Source: Prevotella sp.
Lineage (GTDB): Bacteria; Bacteroidota; Bacteroidia; Bacteroidales; Bacteroidaceae
Length of the DNA: 39,655 nucleotides
Reading direction: 5' to 3'
Assembly (NCBI GenBank): GCA_017554385.1
Contig: JAFZIL010000051.1
Location: 1-39,655, forward strand
Under the pieces are notes generated by a model, which had not been told where the DNA came from, did not search any database, and was given only the letters and a program-made list of their open reading frames with translations. Every line of letters begins with the position of its first letter. Within the stretch, counting starts at the first letter, position 1. Position numbers and translations under genes: made by a program. This document shows positions 1 through 7,590 of this stretch, one piece after another.

Positions 1-219
1 GGCACCTTCTACACCACCATCGAGGGCAAGGGCGAGACCGACCCCGACAAGTTCAACGTGGCCGAGAACATCAAGGCCCTGCACATCCGCTTCCTCCCTG
101 AGCAGGAGCAGGAGATGGACATCTCCAGCCGCCAGTTCCTCAAGAAGGCGAAGTTCGTCAGCGTCGACAGCCTCGGAGACAAGCCCGAGGAGCCGGAGGA
201 GGAGCAGGAGGGCGATTAA
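1..219 (+). CDS. HU-family DNA-binding protein (HU-related, Bacteroidetes type), 3' part only
   Basis: The reading frame is open from base 1 to a TAA at 217-219, giving the last 72 residues of a protein whose start lies outside the window. The fragment begins GTFYTTIEGKGETDP and contains ALHIRFLPEQ and SSRQFLKKAKF, which I recognise from the small HU-related histone-like proteins common in Bacteroidetes. These are thought to bind DNA in the nucleoid, and several copies per genome are usual. The tail is strongly acidic (PEEPEEEQEGD), a common low-complexity ending in this family. A hairpin terminator follows at 275-312. The next gene runs convergently from the other strand. Assignment to the HU superfamily is fairly secure; the precise paralogue cannot be given from a fragment. 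Confidence 0.8.
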   Translation, partial: GTFYTTIEGKGETDPDKFNVAENIKALHIRFLPEQEQEMDISSRQFLKKAKFVSVDSLGDKPEEPEEEQEGD

Positions 220-230
220 ATCGCCCAGGA

Positions 231-260
231 AGTCAGGGGAAGTCAAGGGGAGTCAAGGCA
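231..260 (+). repeat. Decamer tandem repeat, three units
   Basis: Three adjacent 10-nt units (agtcagggga, agtcaagggg, agtcaaggca) lie just after the stop codon of the HU-like gene and before its terminator. They belong to the set of short tandem repeats at gene junctions described in the findings. Confidence 0.7.
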
Positions 261-274
261 AGAACTCCCCCTAA

Positions 275-312
275 GACTGACAGCATCAACAGGTGCTGCC
301 GGTCTTTTTTTA
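275..312 (+). terminator. Rho-independent terminator after the HU-like gene
   Basis: The arm gactgacagca (275-285) pairs with tgctgccggtc (294-304), using two G-U pairs in the RNA. Seven T residues follow at 304-310. It ends the HU-like transcript on the plus strand. Confidence 0.8.
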
Positions 313-319
313 TGTTATT

Positions 320-386
320 GAGTCCACTTTAAAAAGTCCACATACTGCCGCAACGGGAGGACTCATGTTATTCAAGTTTCGGAAGT
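320..386. repeat. Short copy of an inverted-repeat element also found at 11321-11473
   Basis: Bases 320-359 are the exact reverse complement of 11414-11453 (40 nt). The copy begins with GAGTCC and ends with GGACTC at 364, as if the middle of the longer element had been deleted. It is followed by a 17-nt string (370-386) that also follows the long copy, in the same direction (11457-11473). Bases 390-407 (gtacgcgtgaacgccgtg) also resemble the reverse complement of 11526-11546, apart from a 3-nt gap. No gene was seen in 220-413. Confidence 0.8.
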
Positions 387-413
387 TTCGTACGCGTGAA
401 CGCCGTGTACTTT

Positions 414-1538
414 CTATTTATGCGAATGGATAATGCGCTGAGTGATATGCAGGTAACACCACTCGATACATAGGGGGAGGCCGACGCCCACAAAGGTGTA
501 GGCGAGGAAGAAGAGGTCGTCGGCAGAGTGGTCGTGGATGACCATGTGGCAGCCTATCTGGGCCCAATCCATACCATAGTAGAGAATCTTCAGGGCGCTG
601 ACCACCTTGAAGGAGATGATGTGGAGTACGAAGATGATGAGGGTGTGGTCGCCTATGTAGACGAGGATACGCTTGACCCGATTGTCGAAGCGGTCGATAA
701 AGGTGGCGACGTTGTAGGTAAGCAGGCATCCGCAGAGGGCTGGAAGGGGCAGCGAGAGGAACTGCTCGAAGGTGGAACGCCAGTTCATGTTGGCCGTGGC
801 ATAGACGGAGAAGAGGGCTACAACGGCAAAGAGTACGACGTTGTGCCACCAGCGGGGACGGTAGAGGTGCTGCCACTGACGGAAGAGGAAGCCCGATGCG
901 AAGAAGAAGCAGCCCATGATGTCGCGGTAGCCGCCCTGAACGAGGTTGACCACCTTGAGGTTCTCAGCGGTCTTCCAGCCGGCAAGCAGCAGCATCGTGA
1001 CGCAGATGGCCAGGGGAATCCACAGGTGGAGCGCCTTGTCGGAGGGCTCGCTATGGGCAAACCTGCGCCAGAGCCACGTGCCGATCTTGAACGTGAAGAG
1101 GTAGAGCAGGCTGGCCACAAGAAGTCCGCGGAAGAACCAGAAGGCTCCGGCCAGGAACTCGTCGTAGCCGCCCATGGCGGTGACGATGTTCCACAGGCGC
1201 TGCTCGGCCTGGTGCCAGGTATAGGGGTGGGTGACGCCACCCGTCCAGTTGCCGTATTGCTCGTTGAGCAGTCCGATGCGGAACATCAGGTTGTGGATGA
1301 CGAGGAAGAAGAGCGACCACTGGACGAAGGGCAGGTAGAGCCCGCGCAGGCGCTTCTTGATGAAGGTGGCCTCGTCGTTGAGGTAGTGGAGGGAAAAGAA
1401 ATAGCCTGCTGCTACGAAGAAGAGCGGCATGTGGAACTCATAGAGGAATGCTGACAGCCAGGACGGGCAGTCGGCATGGCCCATAACCATGAGGATGATG
1501 GCGATGGCCTTACAGATGGAGATGGTTTCGTTTCTCAA
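414..1538 (-). CDS. Membrane acyltransferase, acyltransferase-3 family
   Basis: A 374-residue multi-pass membrane protein. The N-terminus (SICKAIAIILMVMGHADCP) carries the family's conserved His after the first helix, followed by FHMPLFFVAAGYFF and basic residues (IKKRLRGLYLP), typical of integral-membrane acyltransferases that O-acylate surface sugars or lipids. About nine or ten hydrophobic segments follow, and the length is usual. The first possible start is a TTG at 1538; a TGA lies two codons upstream in frame, and the next ATG would cut into helix 1, so TTG is preferred. That TTG lies inside a repeated heptamer. The gene follows the phospholipase-D-like gene by 18 nt and is probably the last of the kdsA operon. 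The substrate is unknown; lipid A, core or capsule sugars are possible from context. Confidence 0.85.
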   Translation of the reverse strand: MRNETISICKAIAIILMVMGHADCPSWLSAFLYEFHMPLFFVAAGYFFSLHYLNDEATFIKKRLRGLYLPFVQWSLFFLVIHNLMFRIGLLNEQYGNWTGGVTHPYTWHQAEQRLWNIVTAMGGYDEFLAGAFWFFRGLLVASLLYLFTFKIGTWLWRRFAHSEPSDKALHLWIPLAICVTMLLLAGWKTAENLKVVNLVQGGYRDIMGCFFFASGFLFRQWQHLYRPRWWHNVVLFAVVALFSVYATANMNWRSTFEQFLSLPLPALCGCLLTYNVATFIDRFDNRVKRILVYIGDHTLIIFVLHIISFKVVSALKILYYGMDWAQIGCHMVIHDHSADDLFFLAYTFVGVGLPLCIEWCYLHITQRIIHSHK

Positions 1539-1545
1539 TTCTCAA
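1532..1545 (-). repeat. Heptamer repeat, two units, containing the acyltransferase start
   Basis: TTGAGAA occurs twice in tandem on the minus strand (1545-1539 and 1538-1532). The second unit supplies the TTG start codon of the acyltransferase gene. Two units alone could be chance; it is listed because seven- to ten-base repeats recur at other junctions in this window. Confidence 0.5.
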
Positions 1546-1556
1546 TGATAAATTTC

Positions 1557-2864
1557 CTATAGGAACGGACGTAGCAGGGAGGCAAACCATCCGCGGAATT
1601 TCTGCCACGGGGTGCGGAATCGCTCCCATTCCTCGGGCGTGAGGAGCACGCTCTGCTGCTTGTCGCGGTCGAACATGCGGTCGAGCTCGAGGGTGGTGTT
1701 GCGGTCGATGATGACGGCGTTCTCCTCGTAGTCGAAGCGCATGCTGCGGGCATCGAGGTTGGTGGAGCCCACGGTGCAGAAGCGTCCGTCGACCATCATG
1801 ATCTTAGAGTGATGGAAGCCGGGCTGGTAGAGCCAGACGGTGGCTCCCCGCTTCATGAGCTTGTGGGCGTTGTAGAACACGCAGTCGGGGGTGAGCGGTA
1901 TGTCGCTCTTGGCCGACACCATGATTTCGACCTTCACGCCACGGTCTATGGCTCGCTTGATGGCGCGGTTGACCGAGGGTATGAGTGTGAGGTAGGGGTT
2001 GATGATGCGCACGGAGTCCTGGGCGTCGTCGAGGGCGTTGATGTAGAGCTGGCGCATGATCTTATTGGTGGTGTGGGGCTCGCGGTTGGCAATGCCCACG
2101 AGCTTGCGGCCTGCGGTGGCTGTGGTGTCGGGCTTCAGACGGCTGAAGCTGTTGGGCTCGTAGGCACGGAAGTACTCCGGTCGCCAGATGTCCTCGCCGG
2201 TGGTCTTCTGCCAGATGCGGGCAAAGATGAGCTGCAGCTCGTTGACGGCACCACCCTCGATGCGGCAATGCATGTCGCGCCACTCGCCCACCTGCTCGGT
2301 GCCGTTGATATAGTAGTCGGCCACGTTCATGCCGCCGGTGTAGGCTATCTGTCCGTCGATGACCACGATCTTGCGGTGGTCGCGTGGCCAGATGTGGTTG
2401 ACCCACGGGAAGCGGATGGGGTCGAACTCCCAGATGTCGATGCTGTCTTCGCGCAGCGAGCTGACGTGGTGCTTCAGCAGGGGCTGGTTGTTGGAGTCGT
2501 TGCCGAAGCCGTCGAACATTGCCCTGACCTCGACGCCCTCGCGTCGTTTCTCACGCAGGAGGTCGAAGAGCATGGAGGCGATGCTGTCGTTGCGGAAGTT
2601 GAAGTATTCAAGGTGGATGCTATGGCGGGCCTGGCGTATGGCCTCGAACATGTCGTCGAACTTCTGCTGTCCGGACATGAGGAGCGTCACGCGGTTGTTG
2701 TGGGAGAAGCGAACGCCGCACTCTTCCATCTGCCTGCGGAACAGGGTGTCGGAGGGCTCGGCACTCCAGGCACTCGTGGCAAGACAGAGGAGGACTGCTG
2801 CGATGCAGGGTGGAAGGTGGAAGGTGGAGGGTCGAAGGTGGAGAATGGAGAACATTAGTTTCAT
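1557..2864 (-). CDS. Exported phospholipase D / cardiolipin-synthase-like protein
   Basis: A 435-residue protein with two HKD motifs: H163-x-K165-x4-D170 (HRKIVVID) and H352-x-K354-x4-D359 (HSKIMMVD). Each is followed by the G-G/S-x-N element of the phospholipase D superfamily (GGMN, GSTN). Cardiolipin synthases of this family normally begin with two membrane helices. Here the N-terminus instead looks like a signal peptide (residues 1 to about 30, ending ATSAWSA), so the enzyme may act in the periplasm. The ATG at 2864 overlaps the upstream regulator's TGA as ATGA, which argues for this start and for coupled translation. A frame extending 47 codons further upstream only re-reads the regulator gene. 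Codons 5-18 of the signal peptide are made of a heptamer repeat (2809-2850). It could be a true cardiolipin synthase or another phosphatidyltransferase. Confidence 0.85.
   Translation of the reverse strand: MKLMFSILHLRPSTFHLPPCIAAVLLCLATSAWSAEPSDTLFRRQMEECGVRFSHNNRVTLLMSGQQKFDDMFEAIRQARHSIHLEYFNFRNDSIASMLFDLLREKRREGVEVRAMFDGFGNDSNNQPLLKHHVSSLREDSIDIWEFDPIRFPWVNHIWPRDHRKIVVIDGQIAYTGGMNVADYYINGTEQVGEWRDMHCRIEGGAVNELQLIFARIWQKTTGEDIWRPEYFRAYEPNSFSRLKPDTTATAGRKLVGIANREPHTTNKIMRQLYINALDDAQDSVRIINPYLTLIPSVNRAIKRAIDRGVKVEIMVSAKSDIPLTPDCVFYNAHKLMKRGATVWLYQPGFHHSKIMMVDGRFCTVGSTNLDARSMRFDYEENAVIIDRNTTLELDRMFDRDKQQSVLLTPEEWERFRTPWQKFRGWFASLLRPFL
2809..2850 (+). repeat. Heptamer tandem repeat, six units, inside a signal-peptide coding region
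   Basis: On the plus strand the units are ggtggaa, ggtggaa, ggtggag, ggtcgaa, ggtggag and aatggag. Read on the minus strand in frame, they encode residues 5-18 of the phospholipase-D-like protein's signal peptide (Leu, Pro, His, Thr, Phe rich). Confidence 0.8.
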
Positions 2865-5800
2865 TTGCGGTATTTCAGTCGATATTCGGTTGGAGAGATG
2901 CCGAAACGCTCCTTGAAGATGCTGATGAAGTGGTCGCCGGTAGCGAAGCCCACGTTGTTGGCAAGCTCGTTCATGTTGATGTTGGTGCGCTTGAGCAGGA
3001 TGCACGCGTTCTTCAGGCGCAGGTCGCGTACCACCTCGGCAGGCGTCTTGCCCGTGAGGTCGCGCACCTTCTGGAAGAAGGGTCGCATGGCCATGCCCAT
3101 AGCCGATGCCATCTCCTCAAGGTTGATGGCACCGCGGCTCATGTTCTGCTGCACATACTGTTCGATGCTGTCGATGAGTCGCTGGTCCATGACGTCGCTC
3201 ATCGAGTAGTCGTCGTGAGGAGTCATGTCGACCACGTCGGAAGTCTTATCGCCAGTATCTTTGAGCAGTCGCAGGGTGACGGCCTGTATTTCCTTGTCGT
3301 CGTCGTTGCTGCCTGCCGTAATGGTGCCGTAGTCCATCGTCTCGGTCGAGGTGGTCATACTGGAGTTGTAGCCTTCGAGCATGCGGGTTTCGGCTCCCTC
3401 GATGAGGTTGCTGGCCATCTCGAACGAGTCGATGCCCAGGAGCTTGTTGAATCGCATCACGGCTTCCTGCAGGTTGAAGGGCTTGGACAGGTAGTCGTCG
3501 GCACTCATGGCAATGTCCTGGTTCATCATGTCCTTGGAACTGAGCTTGTTCTCGGTCATCAGAATGAACTTGATCTTGTAGAGGCGGTTGTCCATCTTCA
3601 CCTTGTTGCACAGCTCGCTACCCGTGAGTCCGGGCATATCGTGCTTACAGACGACAAGGTCGGGAAGTATCGTCTCGATATCGGCCATGACACCGGCAGT
3701 ACTGGTATAGGAGTGCAACTCATAGACATAGCGCAGACGCGAAGCAATAAACTTGGTGAACTCCTCGTTGTCGTCGATGAAGAACACCTTGAAGCCCGAC
3801 ATGGGCGAATCGTCGCTACGATGGCGTATCTCGTAGGTGAGCTCGTCGCCTACGGTTTCCGGCAGGCTCATCTCGCCCCGGCTGTTCAGCTCGAAGTGAT
3901 TACGGACGTTCTGCCGGGCTTTCTCCTCAGGATGCTCGAGTGCGGCCTGCATGTCGCTGACCTGGGTGATAATCTGCAACATCTGTGAGTGCAGGTTGTT
4001 GAGCTGCTCGCGCTCTTCGAGGGTAGTGTCGCGCTCGGCCAGGTTCATGATGATCGAGGTCATGCGGGCCATAGGCTGGCGCAGGTCGTCGCTGGCGTTC
4101 TTGATTTCCTCGCGCTGTCGCACAAGGTCGGTGATGATGGCTTTCTTCTTGCGCCAATGCATGCGTATCTGGTCGAAGCCTTTCTTCCACAGGTACAGGA
4201 TGATGATGGCAATGGCAACATAGGTGAGTTGCATCCACCACTGCCACCACCATGCTGGTTCGATGATGATCTCGAGTCTCGTCTCCTGCGTCGGCTGCGA
4301 CTTGCTCTCGGCGCTGCTTGCCTTGACCAGCAGCTCGTAGGTTCCTGTCTTCAGGTCGGTGAACGTGACGCCATGACTCAGCGCGTCACCGGGAAGGTAG
4401 GTGTCGTTGTAGCCCTTGAGCATATAGTGGAACTGCAGACGCTCGCTCTGGTTGTAGTTGCCTGCTGCGAACTTGATGGTGAAGGTGTTCTCATCGTGTC
4501 CGAGCGTGATGGAACTGCTCTCGTTGAGTGCACGCTCAAGTATGACGCGGTTATGGAATACGCGTCCTGTCTGGATTTCCTCCTCACCAATGAAGAGTTG
4601 GGTAAGGATGACCTTCGGAAGGGCAGCTTTCTCGTCGTCGGATTTCGGACGGATGATGCTCGTACCATAGATACCACCCATCAGAATGTTGCCTTCGGAG
4701 GTGGTAAGGATGCTGCCAAGGTTGAACTCGTTGCTCTGCAGACCGTCGCTCTGGTCGTAGTTGTATAATCCCCAGTTGAGCTTTCCTTTGTGGAAATCAA
4801 CGACAATACGGCAGACACCGTTGCTCGTAGTGACCCAGATATTGTTGTGAGCATCCTCGGCAATACCACAGATATTGTTGTTGCACAGGTCGTTACGCTC
4901 GGTAATGTGATAGAGCTCGTCGTTCTCCATGTTCAGGATGTTCAAACCCTCGCGTGTACCTATCCACAATAGTTTGCGGCTGTCCTGGAAGACCTGGGTG
5001 ATATAGCTGTTGGTGAATCTCGACTTGTTGCTTTTGTTGCCGTTGAGGTGCAACTGGCTATTGGTCGAGAGGTTCAGGATGGTCAGGCCCTCAGCCGTTC
5101 CGACAAGCAGCTCGTTCCCTACACCATTGCCCAAAGCGGTGATGTTGTTCGACTGGAGCTGATGACGATCTTTGGCATAGCTGGCAAAGGTGTTCAGGCG
5201 GGGGTTATAGTTTTGCAGACCGTTCTCGGTACCTATCCACAAAATGCCGTTCTTATCGGTACACATGGCGTGGATGTGGTTATCGATGATTTTGTGGTCC
5301 TCGCTCGATGTAGAATAGACAGTCGATACACCGTTCAGTATACGGGTGATTCCGTTCTGCTGTGAGCCTACCCACAAGCTGCCGTCAAGCGTCTTGGCCA
5401 TAGCGGTGACGCCAAGGCTGGCCAAGTGGGCATCGGAGCCGATGATACCGTTGTCGCTGGTGCCATAGAGAACGTGTCCTGCAGAGTCCTGAACCATAGC
5501 GGTAACATCTCCGATGGGGTCGGACAGGAACTTGTAGATATTCTCGCCCCAGTAGGCAACACCCGACTTTGACGTACCTATCCAGAGCAGGTCGCTGTCA
5601 TCGACGTAGACGCTCTGGATGCTGGTCATGTTGTTGGAAGCGAACTGTCTAAGATGCATAGTCCTCATCGTAATAAGGTCGACAGGCTCCATGACATGCG
5701 TGTTGACATTGACTTTCTGCAATCCGTGACGGTTCGTTCCTATCCAAATATTGCCTTTGCGGTCGGCTGCCATGCTGGTAACGCTGTTGTCGGCGCTGAC

Positions 5801-6592
5801 ATTCATCAGCCCCAGCTGATCACCGATGGACGTGTCCCATACGCCTGTCTTCTTGTTCAGAACGAAAAGCGTGCCTTGGCCGTAGAGCCAGATATTGTCC
5901 ATCTGGTCGGCAAAAACCTTCAGCGAACCGGTCTTGCGGAGGTTTCGTCGGGCGAGTTCGTCGTTGGTCCATAGAATGAACTGCTGGTGGAGGGCATCAA
6001 GACAAATCAGGCGTCCGTCGTCATAGACGAGGATGGCTCCGTCCTTACATTCGCCAATAGAACAGATGTTGCCAGGAGGAATGCTGTTATTGTCATCGGA
6101 GATGACATAGTCGGTGCTCACTTGTTGCTGGGTGTTGTAACGAAGAATCTTTTTCTTGGGAACATAGCACCAAACATTCTTGTGCGAGTCAACATAGACC
6201 AGGCTGGGGCGGGTGCAGCCCATGCGGCTGTACACTTGATCCATGCCGCGTTCAAAGCTCTCGGTCTGCGGGTCGTAGACGAAATAGCCCGAACCTGTTC
6301 CTACCCATAGGATGCCGTCGTTCTGCTCCTGAATGCTGAAGATATAGCTGTCGGGAAGCGAAGAGCCGTTCTGGGAATCACTCTGGAAATGACGGAAGGT
6401 GTAGCCGTCGTAGCGGTAGAGACCGGCTGGCGTGCCCATCCACATAAAGCCTCGCGAGTCCTTCAGTATACAATTGACCTGGCTGGATGTAAGTCCGTTC
6501 CGGGCATCGAGCTTCTTGAATAAATAGGCAGCCGTCACCACTATAGGAATGGTGAGCAGCAGCGCAATCAGTATCTTTATCTTAATCTTCAT
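2861..6592 (-). CDS. Hybrid two-component-type regulator with propeller sensor and AraC domain, kinase part degenerate
   Basis: A 1243-residue membrane regulator. Order: N-terminal helix (about 5-25); a long series of two-component propeller repeats (recurring D-x-x-G-x-x-W-h-G-T, about 30-680); a Y_Y_Y-type domain; a second helix (about 787-805); a coiled dimerisation segment; a receiver; and a C-terminal AraC helix-turn-helix (about 1133-1243, with GFATGDHFISIFKERFG). In classical members the middle carries SHELRTPL and an ATPase domain. Here the equivalent reads SDDLRQPM, with Asp835 where the phospho-His should be. Only about 100 residues separate it from the receiver, so no HATPase domain fits. 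In the receiver, the phospho-Asp position is Lys983 (VVCKHDMPG). I infer a membrane-spanning transcription factor signalling without phosphotransfer. The MKIKIKIL start at 6592 is preferred over one 16 codons upstream because it begins the membrane segment. It sits between kdsD and the PLD-like gene. Confidence 0.85.
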   Translation of the reverse strand: MKIKIKILIALLLTIPIVVTAAYLFKKLDARNGLTSSQVNCILKDSRGFMWMGTPAGLYRYDGYTFRHFQSDSQNGSSLPDSYIFSIQEQNDGILWVGTGSGYFVYDPQTESFERGMDQVYSRMGCTRPSLVYVDSHKNVWCYVPKKKILRYNTQQQVSTDYVISDDNNSIPPGNICSIGECKDGAILVYDDGRLICLDALHQQFILWTNDELARRNLRKTGSLKVFADQMDNIWLYGQGTLFVLNKKTGVWDTSIGDQLGLMNVSADNSVTSMAADRKGNIWIGTNRHGLQKVNVNTHVMEPVDLITMRTMHLRQFASNNMTSIQSVYVDDSDLLWIGTSKSGVAYWGENIYKFLSDPIGDVTAMVQDSAGHVLYGTSDNGIIGSDAHLASLGVTAMAKTLDGSLWVGSQQNGITRILNGVSTVYSTSSEDHKIIDNHIHAMCTDKNGILWIGTENGLQNYNPRLNTFASYAKDRHQLQSNNITALGNGVGNELLVGTAEGLTILNLSTNSQLHLNGNKSNKSRFTNSYITQVFQDSRKLLWIGTREGLNILNMENDELYHITERNDLCNNNICGIAEDAHNNIWVTTSNGVCRIVVDFHKGKLNWGLYNYDQSDGLQSNEFNLGSILTTSEGNILMGGIYGTSIIRPKSDDEKAALPKVILTQLFIGEEEIQTGRVFHNRVILERALNESSSITLGHDENTFTIKFAAGNYNQSERLQFHYMLKGYNDTYLPGDALSHGVTFTDLKTGTYELLVKASSAESKSQPTQETRLEIIIEPAWWWQWWMQLTYVAIAIIILYLWKKGFDQIRMHWRKKKAIITDLVRQREEIKNASDDLRQPMARMTSIIMNLAERDTTLEEREQLNNLHSQMLQIITQVSDMQAALEHPEEKARQNVRNHFELNSRGEMSLPETVGDELTYEIRHRSDDSPMSGFKVFFIDDNEEFTKFIASRLRYVYELHSYTSTAGVMADIETILPDLVVCKHDMPGLTGSELCNKVKMDNRLYKIKFILMTENKLSSKDMMNQDIAMSADDYLSKPFNLQEAVMRFNKLLGIDSFEMASNLIEGAETRMLEGYNSSMTTSTETMDYGTITAGSNDDDKEIQAVTLRLLKDTGDKTSDVVDMTPHDDYSMSDVMDQRLIDSIEQYVQQNMSRGAINLEEMASAMGMAMRPFFQKVRDLTGKTPAEVVRDLRLKNACILLKRTNINMNELANNVGFATGDHFISIFKERFGISPTEYRLKYRK

Positions 6593-6627
6593 AGTCGGTT
6601 GGTAATCAATATAGTATGACGGTTTGG

Positions 6628-7590
6628 CTAAATCATACATGAATAGTGGTCGACCACACCTAAGAGCCTGTAGTCGTCATCGACCACGAGCACGGAGTGG
6701 ACTTTGTGCTCCTGCATGATGCGCTGAATCTCGGTGATCTTGGTCTGCGGACTCACGGTCTTCGGAGTGCGGGTCATAATGTCCTCGACGGTGTGGTCGA
6801 AGAAGCGTGACTGCCAGCGCTCCATAGCCCGACGGATGTCGCCGTCGGTAATCAGGCCCACGATACGGCCTTCGCGCTCGGCAACGCCAAGCCCCAGCTT
6901 GCCTTTGCTTACGAGGATGATAGCCTCGCCCAGATGCATCTCCGGAGGAAGCACGGGCATGTCGTCGCTGCGCATCACGTCCTGGGCAGTAGTCAGCAAT
7001 CGCTTACCAAGCTCACCGCCGGGATGGAACTGTGCAAAGTCCTGTGGACGGAAATGACGCTTCTCGATGAGGGCTACGGCCAAAGCATCGCCCACGGCCA
7101 GCTGGGCCATCGTAGAGCTGGTAGGAGCAAGGTTCAGCGGACAGGCCTCTTTCTCCACATGCACGTTCAGATGGCAGGTGGAGTACTTGGCCAGCAGCGA
7201 TTCGGGGTTGCCGCTCATGCCGATGATGGGCACCTGCATGTGGAGCACCATAGGGATGAAACGCAACAGCTCGTCGGTAAGCCCGGAGTTGGAGATGGCC
7301 AGCACCACGTCGTCGGGCGTGATGACACCAAGGTCGCCATGATAGACATCAAGCGGATTGATGAAAAACGAGGGAGTGCCTGTCGAGGAAAGCGTAGCCG
7401 CAATCTTTGCACCGATGTGTCCGCTCTTGCCGACACCCGTGACAATAATCTTTCCCTTGCACCGGTAGATCAGCTCTACTGCCTCGTCAAAATGCTCGTC
7501 TAACTGACTGGCCAGCCCTCTGACGGCTTCGGCCTCGTCAAGGATACATTGTATGCCGTATTCTCTTGCAGTCATTGTAGATTGGTTCAA
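6628..7590 (-). CDS. kdsD: D-arabinose 5-phosphate isomerase (KpsF/GutQ family)
   Basis: A 320-residue cytoplasmic enzyme that interconverts ribulose 5-phosphate and arabinose 5-phosphate, the first step of KDO synthesis. It has an N-terminal SIS sugar-isomerase domain (GVGKSGHIGAKIAATLSSTG and ISNSGLTDELL) and two C-terminal CBS domains from about residue 205 (VMRSDDMPVL, IMTRTPKTVSPQ). Length matches the family. Its ATG overlaps the kdsA stop by 4 nt, and kdsA catalyses the next committed step, so context supports the role. The extreme C-terminus (VVDHYSCMI) is unlike the common ending of the family but follows an intact second CBS domain. Confidence 0.93.
   Translation of the reverse strand: MNQSTMTAREYGIQCILDEAEAVRGLASQLDEHFDEAVELIYRCKGKIIVTGVGKSGHIGAKIAATLSSTGTPSFFINPLDVYHGDLGVITPDDVVLAISNSGLTDELLRFIPMVLHMQVPIIGMSGNPESLLAKYSTCHLNVHVEKEACPLNLAPTSSTMAQLAVGDALAVALIEKRHFRPQDFAQFHPGGELGKRLLTTAQDVMRSDDMPVLPPEMHLGEAIILVSKGKLGLGVAEREGRIVGLITDGDIRRAMERWQSRFFDHTVEDIMTRTPKTVSPQTKITEIQRIMQEHKVHSVLVVDDDYRLLGVVDHYSCMI

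Noticed and set aside
528-1454. Long plus-strand open frame (308 codons) opposite the acyltransferase
   Set aside because: Composition is Val/Glu/Asp-rich as expected from the complement of a membrane-protein gene; the minus-strand product has clear family motifs.
1809-2858. Plus-strand open frame (349 codons) opposite the phospholipase-D-like gene
   Set aside because: Complement of a gene with both HKD motifs; no signal of its own.
2810-3988. Plus-strand open frame (392 codons) opposite the regulator's C-terminal part
   Set aside because: The minus strand here encodes the receiver and AraC domain; the plus frame has no recognisable features.
2861-6592. Annotating the large regulator as an active hybrid histidine kinase
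   Set aside because: Phospho-His, ATPase domain and receiver phospho-Asp are not visible; called degenerate instead.
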